Source: G965218495 sp965218495
GTDB lineage: Bacteria > Bacteroidota > Rhodothermia > Rhodothermales > Bin80
DNA length: 64,000 bases
Reading direction: 5' to 3'
Assembly: GCA_965218495.1 (NCBI GenBank)
Contig: OZ244626.1
Span: 1,612,001 to 1,676,000 of the forward strand
This document shows, piece by piece, positions 62,612 to 64,000 of this stretch; position 1 is the first letter of the stretch; every line of letters begins with the position of its first letter. The notes under the pieces were generated by a model, which was not told the origin of the DNA, did no database searches, and saw only the letters and a list, made by a program, of their open reading frames with translations. A program made the position numbers and the translations under genes.

Positions 62612-63440
62612 TCAGGCGCACCGCACCGCCCTCATAGACCTCGCCTCGGCGGTGTTGTAAGAATAGGCGTCTGGCGTGCGAAGTGGCACAGCGCGTGTAT
62701 TCTATGTCCGCGTAGACAATCGCGTCCTCGTCTTCGGGGCCCTGCGCAATGACGTGGCCCGCGGGATCGGTAACAAAGGAACCGCCACCGAAGTGAAGCA
62801 CATCTTCCTTGCCCACGCGGTTTGCGAGCGCCATGTAGAATCCGTTCTGAAAGGAGGCCACACGGAGTTCCGCTTCGAAGAGCCCTTGTGGCCACTCGCC
62901 AAGCGCGCCAGCCTGCGGCACCACTACCAGGTCCGCACCGCCCAGGGCCAGCGCGCGCAGGTATTCAGGGTAATGGCGATCATAGCAGATCGCCACGCCA
63001 ATTCGCCCGGCAGCGGTCTGGTAGACCGGCGCCAGCGTGTTACCAGGCGCATAGTAACCCTGCTCGTGAAATCCCTCATAGTCGGTGATGTGCATCATGC
63101 GGGTACGGCCTACGATCGTGCCGTCCGCATCAATTACGGGCGAGGTGTCATAGGCTAGACTCCCTGCGCGCTCGTAGAGATTGAGCACAACGACGACGCC
63201 CAAGCGACGCGCTGCCTCGCAAAAGGCTGCTGTCGTAGGCCCGGGTACCTGCTCAGCAAGGTCCAACGCGCGCGGACCTGCTACATGCTGAGGATAGAAC
63301 GGCGTAAACGCCAACTCCGGGTATGCTACGAGCGTGGCACCGCCTGCAGCGGCCTCTTCGAGCTTCATCAAGCCTCGGAGGAGGTTGCCATCCAGGTCGT
63401 GCGTCGCTGCTTGCTGAATGAGCGCGATTCTTGTTGTCAT
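62601..63440 (-). CDS. carbon-nitrogen hydrolase (nitrilase superfamily)
   Basis: About 279 residues from ATG 63440 (MTTRIALIQQAATHD). The fold and closest pattern are those of N-carbamoylputrescine amidase/beta-ureidopropionase-like enzymes: catalytic Glu in VAYPELAFTPFYP and nucleophilic Cys in VAICYDRHYPEYLRAL. The segment normally carrying the catalytic Lys (R-K-x-H) reads GRTRMMHITDYEGF, so the Lys appears to be Met here. It is downstream of prmC by 25 bp on the same strand. The substrate is not known. Confidence 0.85.
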   Translation of the reverse strand: MTTRIALIQQAATHDLDGNLLRGLMKLEEAAAGGATLVAYPELAFTPFYPQHVAGPRALDLAEQVPGPTTAAFCEAARRLGVVVVLNLYERAGSLAYDTSPVIDADGTIVGRTRMMHITDYEGFHEQGYYAPGNTLAPVYQTAAGRIGVAICYDRHYPEYLRALALGGADLVVVPQAGALGEWPQGLFEAELRVASFQNGFYMALANRVGKEDVLHFGGGSFVTDPAGHVIAQGPEDEDAIVYADIEYTRCATSHARRLFLQHRRGEVYEGGAVRLITD

Positions 63441-63465
63441 GAGCTGGTAGCACTTGGTTCTGCGA

Positions 63466-64000
63466 TTAGTTGCTTGCCGAGACTCCCGTGACAATGCGTG
63501 GTCTTCCTGCCAAATCCAGGTGCACGGCCGTAGCGCTAAAGCCAGAATCCATCAGGAGTTGTCGCACTTGGGCAGCATAGTCAGCATGCACTTCCAGCAC
63601 CAGGTTGCCACCCGGTCGCAGGCGGCTGCGTTGCCTGGCGATGGCGCGATAGAAACGCAACGGGTCGTCTCCACACACGAGCGCCACAACAGGTTCAAAG
63701 TCGCGCACGTTGGCTGGCAGCGTGCCGAATTCCGCATCTGGCACGTAAGGAGGATTGGACACAATGAGGTCAAGGGGCTCGCTAGCTGCCGACCCTTGCG
63801 TAGAGGCCAATATGTCTGCATGCACAAAAGACACCGCCAGCCCCAGCCGCCGCGCATTCCCTGCAGCGACGCGAAGCGCGGCGCGGCTAATGTCATATGC
63901 CACCACATGGGCATCTGAGCGCGCGTGCTTGAGCGCCAACGCGATACAGCCACTGCCGGTGCCCACATCAAGCACGCGGGGATTAGAAAATCTGGCTACG
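63466..64000 (-). CDS. prmC: peptide-chain release factor N5-glutamine methyltransferase, partial
   Basis: The last about 178 residues of the gene; the frame is open at the window edge, so the N-terminus is outside. SAM-binding motif I is LDVGTGSGCIALAL, and the catalytic NPPY is in LIVSNPPYVPDAEFG. The C-terminus is GRPRIVTGVSASN. It methylates the Gln of the GGQ motif in release factors RF1 and RF2, raising termination efficiency. Upstream of the CN-hydrolase gene in what may be a two-gene unit. Confidence 0.92.
   Translation of the reverse strand, partial: VARFSNPRVLDVGTGSGCIALALKHARSDAHVVAYDISRAALRVAAGNARRLGLAVSFVHADILASTQGSAASEPLDLIVSNPPYVPDAEFGTLPANVRDFEPVVALVCGDDPLRFYRAIARQRSRLRPGGNLVLEVHADYAAQVRQLLMDSGFSATAVHLDLAGRPRIVTGVSASN

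Noticed and set aside
1..64000. CRISPR arrays, rRNA operons, riboswitches
   Set aside because: Looked for regular spaced repeats, rRNA signatures and known leader motifs; none seen.

Overview
The window looks like chromosome from a free-living or host-associated bacterium of the Bacteroidota/Rhodothermota (Rhodothermia-like) group. This assignment is an inference with moderate confidence. It rests on moderately high GC, on Bacteroidota-style accessory genes (FecR plus ECF sigma, 6-bladed beta-propeller lipoproteins, a small RRM RNA-binding protein), and on a linked imuB-dnaE2 mutasome. No rRNA, tRNA or CRISPR array was seen.

Positions 1-40,000 are an accessory zone dense in mobile DNA. They hold an IS4-like transposase cut by the window edge, an ISNCY relic, two tyrosine-recombinase relics, two complete ISL3 copies plus a fragment (3117-4524, 32085-33492, 13461-13723), two IS1380 transposases, two copies of a 2.67-kb element whose transposase fuses a DruA-like (DUF4338) domain to an IS4/Tn5-type domain (16707-19376 and 34979-37651), and two relatives of a two-gene IS256-like element (5069-7735 and 34844-39862). 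Exact target-site duplications can be read for six insertions, so the order of events can be reconstructed. At 33876-39911 a lipoprotein gene was split by an IS256-like element, which was then split by a DruA-IS4 element. Between the elements lie beta-propeller lipoprotein genes, a HigBA-type toxin-antitoxin pair, decayed NYN and HNH genes, a FecR/ECF-sigma pair, a one-domain asparaginase-like gene and the imuB-dnaE2-DUF6504 translesion cassette (27093-31616).

Positions 41,200-64,000 are ordinary core genome without insertion sequences: mazG, ssb, an RRM protein, an NSS-type sodium symporter, a CBS/CorC membrane protein, an uncharacterised three-gene operon (47068-48871), purF, a decayed NTF2-like gene, a MoeB-rhodanese protein, a carbamoyltransferase, and then the minus-strand run plsC, HtrA-like protease, aroC, valS. 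A glycosyltransferase/thioredoxin pair, a carbon-nitrogen hydrolase and the start-less end of prmC close the window.

Three things stand out. (1) The IS256-like elements carry, overlapping the active transposase by 4 bp, a second gene that is a shortened transposase paralogue with all three catalytic DDE positions replaced, kept intact in two diverged elements. (2) A repeat of about 75 bp, beginning in a dif-like palindrome, follows the 3' ends of two neighbouring minus-strand genes and also lies beside a tyrosine-recombinase relic, which resembles a cassette system. (3) A transposase carries a DruA-like domain.
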